Origin: an uncultured Candidatus Melainabacteria bacterium
GTDB lineage: Bacteria > Cyanobacteriota > Vampirovibrionia > Gastranaerophilales > Gastranaerophilaceae
Reading direction: 5' to 3'
Assembly (NCBI GenBank): GCA_934693165.1
Contig: CAKUUX010000011.1
Coordinates: 1 to 64,000 of the forward strand
DNA: 64,000 nt
The notes beneath the pieces are model-generated. The model was not told the origin of the DNA. It searched no databases and saw only the letters and a list, made by a program, of their open reading frames with translations. The position numbers and the translations under genes are program-made. Position 1 is the first letter of the stretch. Each line of letters begins with the position of its first letter. This document shows, in pieces, positions 17,258 through 27,231 of this stretch.

Positions 17258-18216
17258 TGAAAAAAGGTTTAATAATATTAGTAGCAGTTGTTAGTTTATT
17301 AACAGTTTGCGTCATGGCATCAGACTTAATCATTGACTCTGATACACAAAGTTTTGATGAAAAAGAAAACAAAATAAAATTTGATGGTAATGTGGAAGTT
17401 ACATTAGACTCTATGAAGGTTTTAGGTGACAAAGCTGACGTAGAAGTTAAAAACGGCAAACAACTTGATACGGTTACTTTTTATGACAAACCTTATGCAT
17501 TTGATTTACAAGAAAATAAAAAAAGAGAAGTTAAAGCAAACATTTTGAAACTATCTCTTATATCAAAAGTTGTTAAAGCAATAGGTGATGCACAATCAAC
17601 AATTTTAGATGGCGAAGAACCTATCGCAATAATTATGTCAGATATTCAAGAATACGATACAAAAACAAACACAATGTCAGCTTCTGGTAATGTTTCAATT
17701 AAATATGACAACTTAACGACTTTTTCAAATAGAGCAGTTATTAGAACAAATAAGTCAGGTGACCTAAGAAGAATTGACCTATACGGTAATGCAAAATTAA
17801 AACAAGAGAAACATACTGCAGAAGCAGACCACTTTATTTATGATGCAGAAAAAGAACAATTGATTGCAGAAGGTCATACAATGTCAAACATGGTAAATGA
17901 TGATGGAACAACACTTTTAATCAAAGGTAACTATCAACAATTTGACAAAAAAGCAAACACTTTTGCAGGTTCAGGCAACGTAAGAGTTTGGTATCAAGAC
18001 TACTATGCAAAAGGTCCAAAAATGACAGTATATCCTGATAAAAAGACTAACAAATTTAATGAAGTTTACTTTACAGGACGTTCATTAATTAACCAAGATA
18101 CAAAAACAGTTTATGCTGATAAAATAAAACTTGTAATGAAGCCAAAAACTTTCTATGCAGAAGGCAATACAAGAACTGTAATCGGCAATATTGAAAACAA
18201 TAAGGATATGAAATAA
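17257..18216 (+). CDS. lptA: LptA/OstA-like periplasmic LPS-bridge protein
   Basis: Residues 1-21 are a signal peptide (LIILVAVVSLLTVCVMA). The mature part is almost entirely beta-strand with repeated OstA features: FDGNVEVTLDSMKVLGDKADVEV, SASGNVSIKYDNLTTFSNRAVI and FAGSGNVRVWYQDYYAKGPKM. At 319 residues it holds about two OstA units, whereas E. coli LptA (185 aa) holds one. LptA forms the periplasmic bridge that carries LPS to LptD. It is translationally coupled to lptC. Confidence 0.85.
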   Translation: MKKGLIILVAVVSLLTVCVMASDLIIDSDTQSFDEKENKIKFDGNVEVTLDSMKVLGDKADVEVKNGKQLDTVTFYDKPYAFDLQENKKREVKANILKLSLISKVVKAIGDAQSTILDGEEPIAIIMSDIQEYDTKTNTMSASGNVSIKYDNLTTFSNRAVIRTNKSGDLRRIDLYGNAKLKQEKHTAEADHFIYDAEKEQLIAEGHTMSNMVNDDGTTLLIKGNYQQFDKKANTFAGSGNVRVWYQDYYAKGPKMTVYPDKKTNKFNEVYFTGRSLINQDTKTVYADKIKLVMKPKTFYAEGNTRTVIGNIENNKDMK

Positions 18217-18218
18217 AA

Positions 18219-18995
18219 ATGACTGAAAAAATAAACAACGCTTTAGAATTAATGAAAAATAGCAAATTTGAAGAAGCAATTGAAGCTTTCAAAGATATGC
18301 TAGATACACATTCAGAAAATAGAGCTGAAATTCTTAATAACATCGGCGTTGCTTATGCAAATTTAGGAAAACTAGAAGATGCAGAAGAAAACTTTGTTAA
18401 TTCTCTAAAAGTTAATCCTATGTTTGCTCAAACATATATCAACCTTGCAGACTTATATTACAAAAGACACGAATTGGAATTGGCAATTGATATTCTGTTA
18501 ACAGGTGAAGGGTATTTACCTGAAGATGTAGTTATTCCACATTATTTAGCTCGTGTTTATATGGAAGATGCAAGATTAGACTTAGCAATTGACGAACTTG
18601 ATAAAGTTCTTGAAGCTCAACCTGAAAACTACGATGCTTACTATGATTTAGGAAAAGTTTACTTTGATTTAGGGGACTGGGCATCAGCAATTGCAAACTT
18701 TGAAAGCGTAGTTGAATTCAAAAAAGATAATGCATTAATTTATTACTATTTGGGTCAAGCTTATGAAGCAAACGACGAAATTGATAAAGCTATTTCAAAT
18801 TATCTTAAAGCTTTAACAATAAATGATAAATTCCACCCTGCATACAAAAAATTGGGGATATTATTCTTAGCAAGAAAAGATTATGCAGATGCGCTAGAAT
18901 ACTTCAATGATTATATGGAACACGATATTCCTCAAGAAGAAATTGACAATACTAAAAAAATTGTGTCAAAAATTGAGGCAATGATGAATGAATAA
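18219..18995 (+). CDS. TPR-repeat protein
   Basis: A 258-residue soluble protein built of about six tetratricopeptide repeats, for example NNIGVAYANLGKLEDAEENF and YYLGQAYEANDEIDKAISNY. There is no signal peptide. Such proteins are adaptors; the partner is unknown. It lies 2 bases after lptA and overlaps dprA by 8 bases, so it is made with both, which leaves open a role in either LPS export or DNA processing. Confidence 0.88.
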   Translation: MTEKINNALELMKNSKFEEAIEAFKDMLDTHSENRAEILNNIGVAYANLGKLEDAEENFVNSLKVNPMFAQTYINLADLYYKRHELELAIDILLTGEGYLPEDVVIPHYLARVYMEDARLDLAIDELDKVLEAQPENYDAYYDLGKVYFDLGDWASAIANFESVVEFKKDNALIYYYLGQAYEANDEIDKAISNYLKALTINDKFHPAYKKLGILFLARKDYADALEYFNDYMEHDIPQEEIDNTKKIVSKIEAMMNE

Positions 18996-20076
18996 TAAGT
19001 ATTGGGTAGCTTTTTCTTCAATAGAAGAAATTGGAAGCAGAACTATTGAAAAACTATACCAACACTTTAACGATATTGAAAAAGCCTTTAATTGCAATAA
19101 ATCAGACCTCGAACAAATAGAAGGACTGAATAAAAATCTTGCAGAAAAATTTTTAACAAAGAGAGATAAACTTAACCCTGATAAGTGTTTAGAAGAAGTC
19201 ACAAATAGAGGAATAAAAATTTTAACACTTGAAGACGAAAATTATCCAAAACTGTTAAGAGAAATCTCTAATCCTCCAGCAGTTTTGTATTATAAGGGCA
19301 ACTTAAATCGTTGTAATTTTGATAGAAACTTGGCTGTAGTCGGCTCAAGAAAAGCAAGTACAAACGGAAAACAATCGTTAAAAAGAATAATTGACGAACT
19401 AAAAAACACAGACATTTGTATTGTTTCAGGTTTAGCATTAGGAATTGATACCTGCGCACATAATTTAGCTATAGAAAACAATTTAGCGACAATCGGAGTT
19501 ATAGCAAGTGGATTTGATTATATATATCCAAGTCAAAACAAAGAATTGTACAGAAAGATTGAGGAAGAACAAGGCGTAATATTTACAGAATATTATCCAA
19601 CTTTTAAACCTATCTCATTTAGATTTCCTAAAAGAAACAGAATTGTAACAGGGTTATCAAAAGGTACGCTTGTTGTTGAAGCAGCAATAAAAAGTGGAGC
19701 ATTAATCAGTGCAAACCTTACCCTTGAACAAGGCAGAGAACTAATGTGTATTCCTGGAGCCATTAATAACCCCAATACGGAAGGCATTTATAAACTTCTT
19801 AAAAATGGAGCGACAATGATTACAGAAGCAAATGACATATTGGAAGCATTAAATTGGGAAATCCAATCATCAAAAACTAACAACGATGAAAAATTTAACA
19901 ATTTAAACGACAACGAAAAATGTATTATTGAGGCTATAAAAATTGAACCTTTAGCCTTTGATACAATACAATCAAAAACAAAACTTCAAACAGATGAACT
20001 TTTAACATGCTTGACAATGTTAGAGTTAAAAGGCATAATAATTCAAGTTGATGGGGACAGATATTCTATCTGTTAA
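18988..20076 (+). CDS. dprA: DNA processing protein DprA
   Basis: This protein loads RecA on incoming single-stranded DNA during natural transformation. The 362 residues have an N-terminal helix-hairpin region (IEEIGSRTIEKLYQHF), the Rossmann-like core with VVGSRKAS, SGLALGIDTCAHNLAI, GVIASGFDYIYP and EAAIKSGALISANLTLEQGRE split over residues about 105-260, and a C-terminal winged-helix-like domain. Competence genes other than dprA are not in the window. It overlaps the TPR gene and precedes topA, the common dprA-topA pairing. Confidence 0.96.
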   Translation: MNNKYWVAFSSIEEIGSRTIEKLYQHFNDIEKAFNCNKSDLEQIEGLNKNLAEKFLTKRDKLNPDKCLEEVTNRGIKILTLEDENYPKLLREISNPPAVLYYKGNLNRCNFDRNLAVVGSRKASTNGKQSLKRIIDELKNTDICIVSGLALGIDTCAHNLAIENNLATIGVIASGFDYIYPSQNKELYRKIEEEQGVIFTEYYPTFKPISFRFPKRNRIVTGLSKGTLVVEAAIKSGALISANLTLEQGRELMCIPGAINNPNTEGIYKLLKNGATMITEANDILEALNWEIQSSKTNNDEKFNNLNDNEKCIIEAIKIEPLAFDTIQSKTKLQTDELLTCLTMLELKGIIIQVDGDRYSIC

Positions 20077-20084
20077 GGGGTATT

Positions 20085-22391
20085 ATGGCAAGAACAGCAG
20101 TAAAAAAAGAAGATAAAGAAGAAAAAAAGTCTACAAAAACCAAAGCAAGTAGCAAGAAAAAAGAATCAGCACTTGTAATCGTCGAATCACCTGCAAAATC
20201 TAAAACAATCAAAAAGATTTTAGGCGATAGTTACCATATTGAAGCGAGCTATGGTCACATTAGAGATTTTAGAAAAAATGTATTAGGTTTTGATGTGCAA
20301 AACAACTTTGAACCTGATTATGTAGTAATCCCTGAAAAGAAAAAGGTTGTAGACAAACTTAATGACATAGCCAAAAAATGCGAAAAAGTTTACCTAGCAT
20401 CCGACCCTGACCGTGAGGGAGAAGCTATAGCATGGCATGTTCGCCAAATGCTAAATGTGCCAGATGACAAAGTATTTAGAATTGAGTTTAATGAAATCAC
20501 TCCAAAAGCTGTAAAATATGCAGTCGAACATTCACGAGAAATCGACATGGATAGAGTTAAAGCGCAACAAACAAGACAAATTTTAGATAGACTTGTAGGT
20601 TACAAAATAAGCCCAGTTTTATGGAAAAAACTTAGAAACAATCACCTTTCAGCAGGTAGAGTTCAATCTGTCGCATTACGTATGATTTGCGAAAGAGAAG
20701 ACGAAATTGAAGCATTCAAACCTGTTGAATACTGGACAATTTCATCTATTCTAAAAAAAGGCACAGGCGAATTTGAAGCTGAATTAAGCACTTACAAAGA
20801 TAAAAAGATTGAAATTAAAAACGAAGAAGAAGCAAACAAAATTGTTAATGTTTTGAAAGATAAAAACACAAAATTTGAAGTATCAAAGGTTGCAACAAGA
20901 GAAACACAAAGAAAACCTTCTCCACCTTTCATAACTTCAACATTGCAACGTGAAGCATCATCAAAACTTGGTTATGGTGTTGCAAAAACAATGCAAATTG
21001 CTCAAAAACTTTATGAAGGTATAGAACTAGGTTCTGACGGCGCTGTCGGTTTAATCACATATATGAGAACAGATAGTGTTAGAATTTCTGATGATGCTGT
21101 TGAAGCTTCAAAAAATTTCATCACTGAAAAATACGGTAAAAAATATTACCCTGCAACACCAAACAATTACGTAAAAGCAGGCAAAAAGAATGTTCAAGAC
21201 GCCCACGAAGCAATTAGACCTTCGTATCCAGAAAGAACACCTGATTCTATAAAAGAATACTTAACATCTGAACAATACAGATTATATAAACTTATTTGGA
21301 ATAGATTTATGGCATCACAAATGCAAAACGCAACTATTTCAAATACATCAATTACTATTTCAGCAGAAGACTACGGATTAAAAGCTTCTACAAGCCACGT
21401 TGTATTTGATGGTTTCTTAAAACTATATAACGAAGAGGATGAAGACAATTCAAAATCAATTCCAAAAATGGAAAAAGGTGACGAATTAAAATGTGAAGGA
21501 GTTACACCAAAACAACACTTCACTCAACCACCACCACGATTTTCAGAAGCGAGTTTGGTTAAATCGTTAGAAGAATACGGCATCGGTCGTCCATCAACTT
21601 ATGCACCAATTATTACTAAAATTCAAACTAAAGGATACGTAGAAAAAGTCGATAAGGCTTTAGTTCCAACAATTTTAGGAAGAACAGTATCTAGACAACT
21701 TGTAAAACATTTTGCAAAAGAAATGGATTACCAATTCACAGCAGGTCTAGAAAATAAGCTGGATGAAATTGCAGAAAACAAACTTGTTTGGAATGATGTT
21801 TTAAAAGATTTTTATACAGATTTTATTGAAACAGTTCATGATGCAGAAAAAAATATGGAGCAAATCAGCATTGAATCAGACGTTGTGTGCCCTAACTGTG
21901 GCAGAAAAATGGTTATCAGAACAAGTAGATTTGGTTCACAATTCTTGGGCTGTTCAGGGTATCCTGAATGTAAAACAATGCTTCCATTAAAAACAACAAA
22001 CGAAGAAGCACAAGCAGAACCTGAAAAATGCGAAGAAAAATGTGAAAAATGTGGTTCTGATATGATTTTCAAAGTTGGGCCTTACGGCAAATATATGGAA
22101 TGCACAAACGCAGAGTGTAAAAACAGAAAACGTGTTGTTAAATCAACAGGTGTAGCTTGCCCTAAATGTGGTGGCGATATTGTTCAACGTAAATCAAAAT
22201 ACGGCAAATTTTTCTATGGTTGTAGCAAATATCCTGATTGCGATTTTGTATTATGGAACGAACCAACTGGCGAAAAATGTCCAAAATGCGACTCACTTTT
22301 AGTAAAGAAAGTCCTAAAAAGAGGCACTACTATTGAATGTTCAAACAAAACTTGTGACTACAAAAGAGAGGTAGAAGAAGAAAATGTATAA
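20085..22391 (+). CDS. topA: DNA topoisomerase I
   Basis: A type IA topoisomerase that relaxes negative supercoils. The 768 residues start with a Lys/Glu-rich tail (1-28), then the TOPRIM domain (LVIVESPAKSKTI; DPDREGEAIAWH) and the catalytic GLITYMRTDSVRIS with the active Tyr. The C-terminus carries four Cys4 zinc ribbons (CPNCG, CEKCG, CPKCG and CPKCD starts). An AAGGGG site precedes the ATG. It overlaps aroE by 8 bases. Confidence 0.98.
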   Translation: MARTAVKKEDKEEKKSTKTKASSKKKESALVIVESPAKSKTIKKILGDSYHIEASYGHIRDFRKNVLGFDVQNNFEPDYVVIPEKKKVVDKLNDIAKKCEKVYLASDPDREGEAIAWHVRQMLNVPDDKVFRIEFNEITPKAVKYAVEHSREIDMDRVKAQQTRQILDRLVGYKISPVLWKKLRNNHLSAGRVQSVALRMICEREDEIEAFKPVEYWTISSILKKGTGEFEAELSTYKDKKIEIKNEEEANKIVNVLKDKNTKFEVSKVATRETQRKPSPPFITSTLQREASSKLGYGVAKTMQIAQKLYEGIELGSDGAVGLITYMRTDSVRISDDAVEASKNFITEKYGKKYYPATPNNYVKAGKKNVQDAHEAIRPSYPERTPDSIKEYLTSEQYRLYKLIWNRFMASQMQNATISNTSITISAEDYGLKASTSHVVFDGFLKLYNEEDEDNSKSIPKMEKGDELKCEGVTPKQHFTQPPPRFSEASLVKSLEEYGIGRPSTYAPIITKIQTKGYVEKVDKALVPTILGRTVSRQLVKHFAKEMDYQFTAGLENKLDEIAENKLVWNDVLKDFYTDFIETVHDAEKNMEQISIESDVVCPNCGRKMVIRTSRFGSQFLGCSGYPECKTMLPLKTTNEEAQAEPEKCEEKCEKCGSDMIFKVGPYGKYMECTNAECKNRKRVVKSTGVACPKCGGDIVQRKSKYGKFFYGCSKYPDCDFVLWNEPTGEKCPKCDSLLVKKVLKRGTTIECSNKTCDYKREVEEENV

Positions 22392-23226
22392 ATTAGGTCT
22401 TATCGGTTATCCTTTATCACACTCAATTTCAGGAGTAATACAAAAAGCAGGTTTGGAAAGTTTAAACCTAGAAGGTACTTACGATATTTTAGAAACAAAT
22501 CCAGAAGACTTAATTAACAGAATAAAATACCTAAAAGTTAATGACTACAATGGATTTAACGTAACAATCCCTCTAAAAGTGCCCATTGCATTATTTTTAG
22601 AAACAGTTGACAGATACGCAGATATCGCAGGATGTGCAAATACAATCAAAATTGACCCGAAAGATAAATCTTTCCACGGATACAATACTGATATATATGG
22701 GTTCCAAAATGCTATACCAAAAGACGTTGATTTAAAAGGTAAAACGGTATCAATTCTAGGTACAGGAGGGGCGTCAAGAGCTGCAACAATTGGAGTTGCA
22801 GAACTTGGAGTTAAAGAAATTAATTTCTATACAAGAAATATTATTAATTCATCAAACACTGTAAACTATTTCAGAGAAAAATTCCCTGAAATAAAAATCA
22901 ATGTGTATCAAATTCAAGTATTAAGTGATTTATCTAACACAGATATGCTTGTAAACACAACCCCAATAGGAATGAGAAGTAAAGCAATGGGAGAAATGCC
23001 AGTATCAAAAACAGTACTTGCTTCAATGAAAAAAGAGTCCTTAGTATATGACGTTATCTACAATCCAATGAAAACAGCATTATTAGAAGAAGCTGAAAAA
23101 CAAGGACTTAGAACAGTTAACGGATTGGACATGCTAATTTATCAAGGGGCAAAAGCAATTGAAATTTGGACAGGCAAATATCCAGACGTAAAAGATATGA
23201 AAATAGCAGCGTTACAAGTTTTATAA
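22384..23226 (+). CDS. aroE: Shikimate dehydrogenase
   Basis: This enzyme reduces 3-dehydroshikimate to shikimate with NADPH in aromatic amino acid synthesis. The 280 residues have the N-terminal substrate site (LIGYPLSHSISG), the catalytic Lys in FNVTIPLKV, the Rossmann loop SILGTGGASRAA and the C-terminal GLDMLIYQGAKAIEIWTG. It is the last gene of the lptC-topA run, translationally coupled to topA. Confidence 0.96.
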   Translation: MYKLGLIGYPLSHSISGVIQKAGLESLNLEGTYDILETNPEDLINRIKYLKVNDYNGFNVTIPLKVPIALFLETVDRYADIAGCANTIKIDPKDKSFHGYNTDIYGFQNAIPKDVDLKGKTVSILGTGGASRAATIGVAELGVKEINFYTRNIINSSNTVNYFREKFPEIKINVYQIQVLSDLSNTDMLVNTTPIGMRSKAMGEMPVSKTVLASMKKESLVYDVIYNPMKTALLEEAEKQGLRTVNGLDMLIYQGAKAIEIWTGKYPDVKDMKIAALQVL

Positions 23227-23241
23227 ATAAAAAAAATATAG

Positions 23242-23270
23242 TTGAACATAAAATTTGTTTGTTGTATAAC
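23242..23270 (+). promoter_or_regulatory. Promoter of gap
   Basis: TTGAAC (23242-23247), a 17-base spacer and TATAAC (23265-23270). It gives a leader of about 34 bases with an AGAAGGAG ribosome site, as expected for a highly expressed gene. Confidence 0.7.
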
Positions 23271-23280
23271 AAAGGAGTAA

Positions 23281-24315
<1,035 letters not shown>

Positions 24316-24340
24316 TTATAATCAAAAGTTATAATAAACT

Positions 24341-24370
24341 AAAGACGGAGCTTTTGGCTCCGTCTTTTTT
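24341..24370. terminator. Terminator of gap, possibly bidirectional
   Basis: aaagacggagc (24341-24351) pairs with gctccgtcttt (24357-24367) around a short loop and is followed by T. The opposite strand also ends in T-rich sequence and could stop the convergent regulator operon ending at 24411. Confidence 0.9.
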
Positions 24371-24410
24371 AATGTACAAAACTAGCATAAATTTTACCAT
24401 GGCTAAAAAT

Positions 24411-25481
24411 CTATACTGAAAAATCATTTGTAACAGCAAGCCATTGATAAGCTTGAGTAGACTCGTAATCAGGCAATTCAAGAACAAAAGTACCACCATA
24501 ACGACCTCTTACAGAAGATACAATACCCTCTTCACGAAGTACATCGAACGTTTTTCTTATAGTGTTTGAGTTAACATCTAATAATAGTGCTAATTCTGAA
24601 ATAGATGGCAATTTTGAGCCTACCTCAAAATTATCTAAAATCATTTTTTTTACAATATTCAAAATCTTTTCATATCTATATTCGTAAGTTTCTGATGCAG
24701 AAGCAAAAATTGAGACCTCTGGTTTTTGATAAACAACTTTATCATTTGGCACTCTCAAAACAACTGTTCCATATCTACCAGAAAGAGTCTTTAAAATGCC
24801 CTCTTTTTGTAACTTTTGTATTCCAGAAAAAACTGTTTTTACACTAACAGAAAAATCTTCGGCAAGTTTGTAAACAGAAGGTAATTTATCACCTTGTTTT
24901 AAATTATCAATAATGTATTTTTTTAAATCTTTATATATTTTATCAGACAAAGTTTCTTTTGCAGTCGCTTGAACTTTTTCTACTTGCTGGCACAAGCATC
25001 TTTCACCTTTGATATTTTCTAAAACTCCTTCATTTTCCAATTGTTCAAAAACTTGTAAAATTGTTGCAGTAGAAGAATTAAACTTATTTGCAAAAAACCT
25101 TACAGACTCTATCTTATCCCCAACTTTACAGTCTATTGAATTAAAGTAATTTAAAATTTCAGAAACCAAAATATCTTTTTTTGAAGTTAATTTTCTACAT
25201 AAAACAGCATTTTTATCAGTCACATAAAAAGTTCCCACACATTGCTTTGAAATCAATAGACCTTTATCTTCTAATATTCTATAAGCATTTTGAATAGTAC
25301 CTAAACCAACATGCAACAATTTTGCCAAGTCAGCTTTTTTAGGCATCAAGAATTTTCCTTTATAGTCAGAAGTCAATAAAATTTGTTCAAGCCAAGCTAC
25401 AATCGAAGCCAGTTTTTTATTGTCTTCTATTTTTAATTTATTCAAATTTTTATGAAAAAAGCTAAGTTCTATCTTATCCAT
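24411..25481 (-). CDS. Regulator made of four tandem GntR-type winged helices
   Basis: A 356-residue protein that I read as four successive GntR-family winged helix-turn-helix domains and no effector domain: about residues 22-88 (LAKLLHVGLGTIQNAYRIL), 101-165 (ANKFNSSTATILQVFEQLE), 176-245 (LAEDFSVSVKTVFSGIQKLQ) and 267-337 (LALLLDVNSNTIRKTFDVL). Domains 3 and 4 also share the wing GRYGT/GRYGG. Usual GntR proteins have one such domain plus a ligand-binding or enzyme-like domain. It starts one base after yraN, so is the last gene of the symporter operon and may regulate it. Targets and ligand are unknown. Confidence 0.85.
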   Translation of the reverse strand: MDKIELSFFHKNLNKLKIEDNKKLASIVAWLEQILLTSDYKGKFLMPKKADLAKLLHVGLGTIQNAYRILEDKGLLISKQCVGTFYVTDKNAVLCRKLTSKKDILVSEILNYFNSIDCKVGDKIESVRFFANKFNSSTATILQVFEQLENEGVLENIKGERCLCQQVEKVQATAKETLSDKIYKDLKKYIIDNLKQGDKLPSVYKLAEDFSVSVKTVFSGIQKLQKEGILKTLSGRYGTVVLRVPNDKVVYQKPEVSIFASASETYEYRYEKILNIVKKMILDNFEVGSKLPSISELALLLDVNSNTIRKTFDVLREEGIVSSVRGRYGGTFVLELPDYESTQAYQWLAVTNDFSV

Positions 25482-25482
25482 G

Positions 25483-25830
25483 TTAAATGTTTTCTAAATG
25501 TTCAATCTTTAATTCAGGCTTTAGAGTAACTGAAATTACATCTATTCTAAATTTATCATACTTTATATTTTTTTCTTGTAAATAAAAATATATACCTTTT
25601 TTAATATTTTGATACTTTGCAGGAGTAATTGCTTCTGCAGGTGTACCAAAAGCATCAGTTTTACGAGTTTTAACTTCAACAAAAACAATTGTTTTCTTAA
25701 TTTTTGCTATAATATCAAGTTCGCAAACTCTTGAAAATTTAATATTTGTATCAAGAATTTCATAGCCATTACGTTCAAGATATCTTCTTGCTAAATCTTC
25801 ACCAACGGCTCCAGTTTTAACATTATTCAT
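25483..25830 (-). CDS. YraN family (UPF0102) endonuclease-like protein
   Basis: A 115-residue protein of the YraN/UPF0102 family, with a restriction-endonuclease-like fold. It has GAVGEDLARRYLERNGYEIL at the N-terminus, then CELDIIA and FVEVKTR, which hold the predicted metal-binding Asp, Glu and Lys. Cellular function is not established. It overlaps the ATPase gene by 8 bases and precedes the regulator by one base. Confidence 0.93.
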   Translation of the reverse strand: MNNVKTGAVGEDLARRYLERNGYEILDTNIKFSRVCELDIIAKIKKTIVFVEVKTRKTDAFGTPAEAITPAKYQNIKKGIYFYLQEKNIKYDKFRIDVISVTLKPELKIEHLENI

Positions 25831-26497
25831 TCATTAAACCTTCACAAAGAACGAATTGTCCTAATAAAACGACTTCGCAATAATTTTTCAAACAGCTTAC
25901 AAAGCACTTATTATTGCAAAATCCACCTGAAAGATAAATCTTTTTAGGTTTTTTAGCAAAGCTCCAAGAATTATAAGCAATACCATGTACAAATTTTGAA
26001 ACAGCGATATTTGCAGGAGTTCCACTTGCAATATCATCCATAATTTTTTCTAACCCAAAAATACCACAAGTAACCACGTATTTTTCTTTATTAAATTCTA
26101 ATTCGTGAGCACCTATATCGTAGAATTTCATCAGCATTTCTACCGTAGCCCCTGTAGAACTTGCACACGAGGTATTCCAATCCATATCTGCAAATTTTTT
26201 ATCTTTAAATCTTATCCATTTAGCATCACGGCTACCTAAATCAAGGATGGTAGAATTTGCTTCAACAATATCCTTTGCCCCCAATGACATTGCAACAATC
26301 TCATTTTCACAAGCGCCACCCATGTGCCCACAAGCTTTAGTCACATTCAAATTCATATTTTTCAAAGATTTTGAAGGAAAAATATAGTACTTTCTTCCAT
26401 TTTGTTCATGGTGAAGATGTGGTAACAAATCTAAAACAGACTCATTCACCACAATAGCTTTTGTATAAGTTGTACCCGCATCCAAATATATAGCCAT
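25823..26497 (-). CDS. BadF/BadG/HgdC-type ATPase (dehydratase activator-like)
   Basis: A 224-residue actin-fold ATPase resembling activators of 2-hydroxyacyl-CoA dehydratases. It has phosphate-1 loop YLDAGTTYTKAIV (4-16), phosphate-2 loop ILDLGSRDAK (84-93), the two single cysteines that bridge a [4Fe-4S] cluster between subunits (Cys111 in CASSTG, Cys144 in TCGIFG), and adenosine loop IYLSGGFCNN (187-196). Known members inject an electron into a dehydratase using ATP. No canonical dehydratase subunit is next to it; the adjacent FWG protein is the candidate partner. It overlaps both neighbours. Confidence 0.85.
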   Translation of the reverse strand: MAIYLDAGTTYTKAIVVNESVLDLLPHLHHEQNGRKYYIFPSKSLKNMNLNVTKACGHMGGACENEIVAMSLGAKDIVEANSTILDLGSRDAKWIRFKDKKFADMDWNTSCASSTGATVEMLMKFYDIGAHELEFNKEKYVVTCGIFGLEKIMDDIASGTPANIAVSKFVHGIAYNSWSFAKKPKKIYLSGGFCNNKCFVSCLKNYCEVVLLGQFVLCEGLMNE

Positions 26498-27231
26498 TAT
26501 CTTAACCTCAAAAATGCTTCAATCTTAGCCTTAATAGAATTTGTTGAATAATCGTCAATATCAATGTATAACCCAGAATACTTATCAGCTAAGTATTTTG
26601 CCAATTGACCTTTTGCACAAAAAGCTTGGGAATAAAATACTGTAGGAACATTCTCATCGACAAACATTTCCATCTCAATATCAGCAGGAACACCAGCCTC
26701 ACAGCATCTAATCCAACCATACACGTGAGTGTCATTTGGAAATAATTTTAAAATATCGATATCATTTGGTGGAACACCCCAAAACCCGAATTTTGGTTTT
26801 ATATATTCACAATCCACCTTAATAGGTTTCGGAATAGAATTCATAATCAAATTAACCTTATCAAATAACGGCAAATTTGAAGTTGAATATACTAATGGTT
26901 TTGGATTTTCAATATTTTCATATTTTGTTTGAATAACATCAAAACCATATTTTTCTAATAATGTAGCTGCAATCCAACCTGAATCACATTTCTCTTTACC
27001 AACTGCAGAAATAATTTTAAAAATCTTATCTCGATAGAAAAAAGCATTATTAATCAAATTTTTAATAATTTTACAAGAAACATCTGGCAAAAGATTGAGA
27101 TCAGGTGCACCAAAATCAATATCCAAATCAAGCCATTCCATATCAGGATAATCAGTTCTATATTTCTTTATCACTTCTGGATCAGGATATCCCCAAAAAG
27201 CAATATATTTCTTATCTTCAAGCATACTCAT
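26497..27231 (-). CDS. Unknown protein with two FWG repeats, candidate activase partner
   Basis: A 244-residue soluble protein of no family I recognise. Two segments look duplicated: residues 12-36 (FWGYPDPEVIKKY...YPD) and 150-174 (FWGVPPNDIDILKLFPND). Cysteines at 82 (KCDSGW), 141, 176-177 (IRCCEAG) and 205 (FCAKGQ) could ligate a metal or cluster. It is coupled by one-base overlaps to the symporter upstream and the BadF-type ATPase downstream, which suggests that it is the target or substrate-binding partner of that ATPase. That is inference from context. Confidence 0.7.
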   Translation of the reverse strand: MSMLEDKKYIAFWGYPDPEVIKKYRTDYPDMEWLDLDIDFGAPDLNLLPDVSCKIIKNLINNAFFYRDKIFKIISAVGKEKCDSGWIAATLLEKYGFDVIQTKYENIENPKPLVYSTSNLPLFDKVNLIMNSIPKPIKVDCEYIKPKFGFWGVPPNDIDILKLFPNDTHVYGWIRCCEAGVPADIEMEMFVDENVPTVFYSQAFCAKGQLAKYLADKYSGLYIDIDDYSTNSIKAKIEAFLRLR

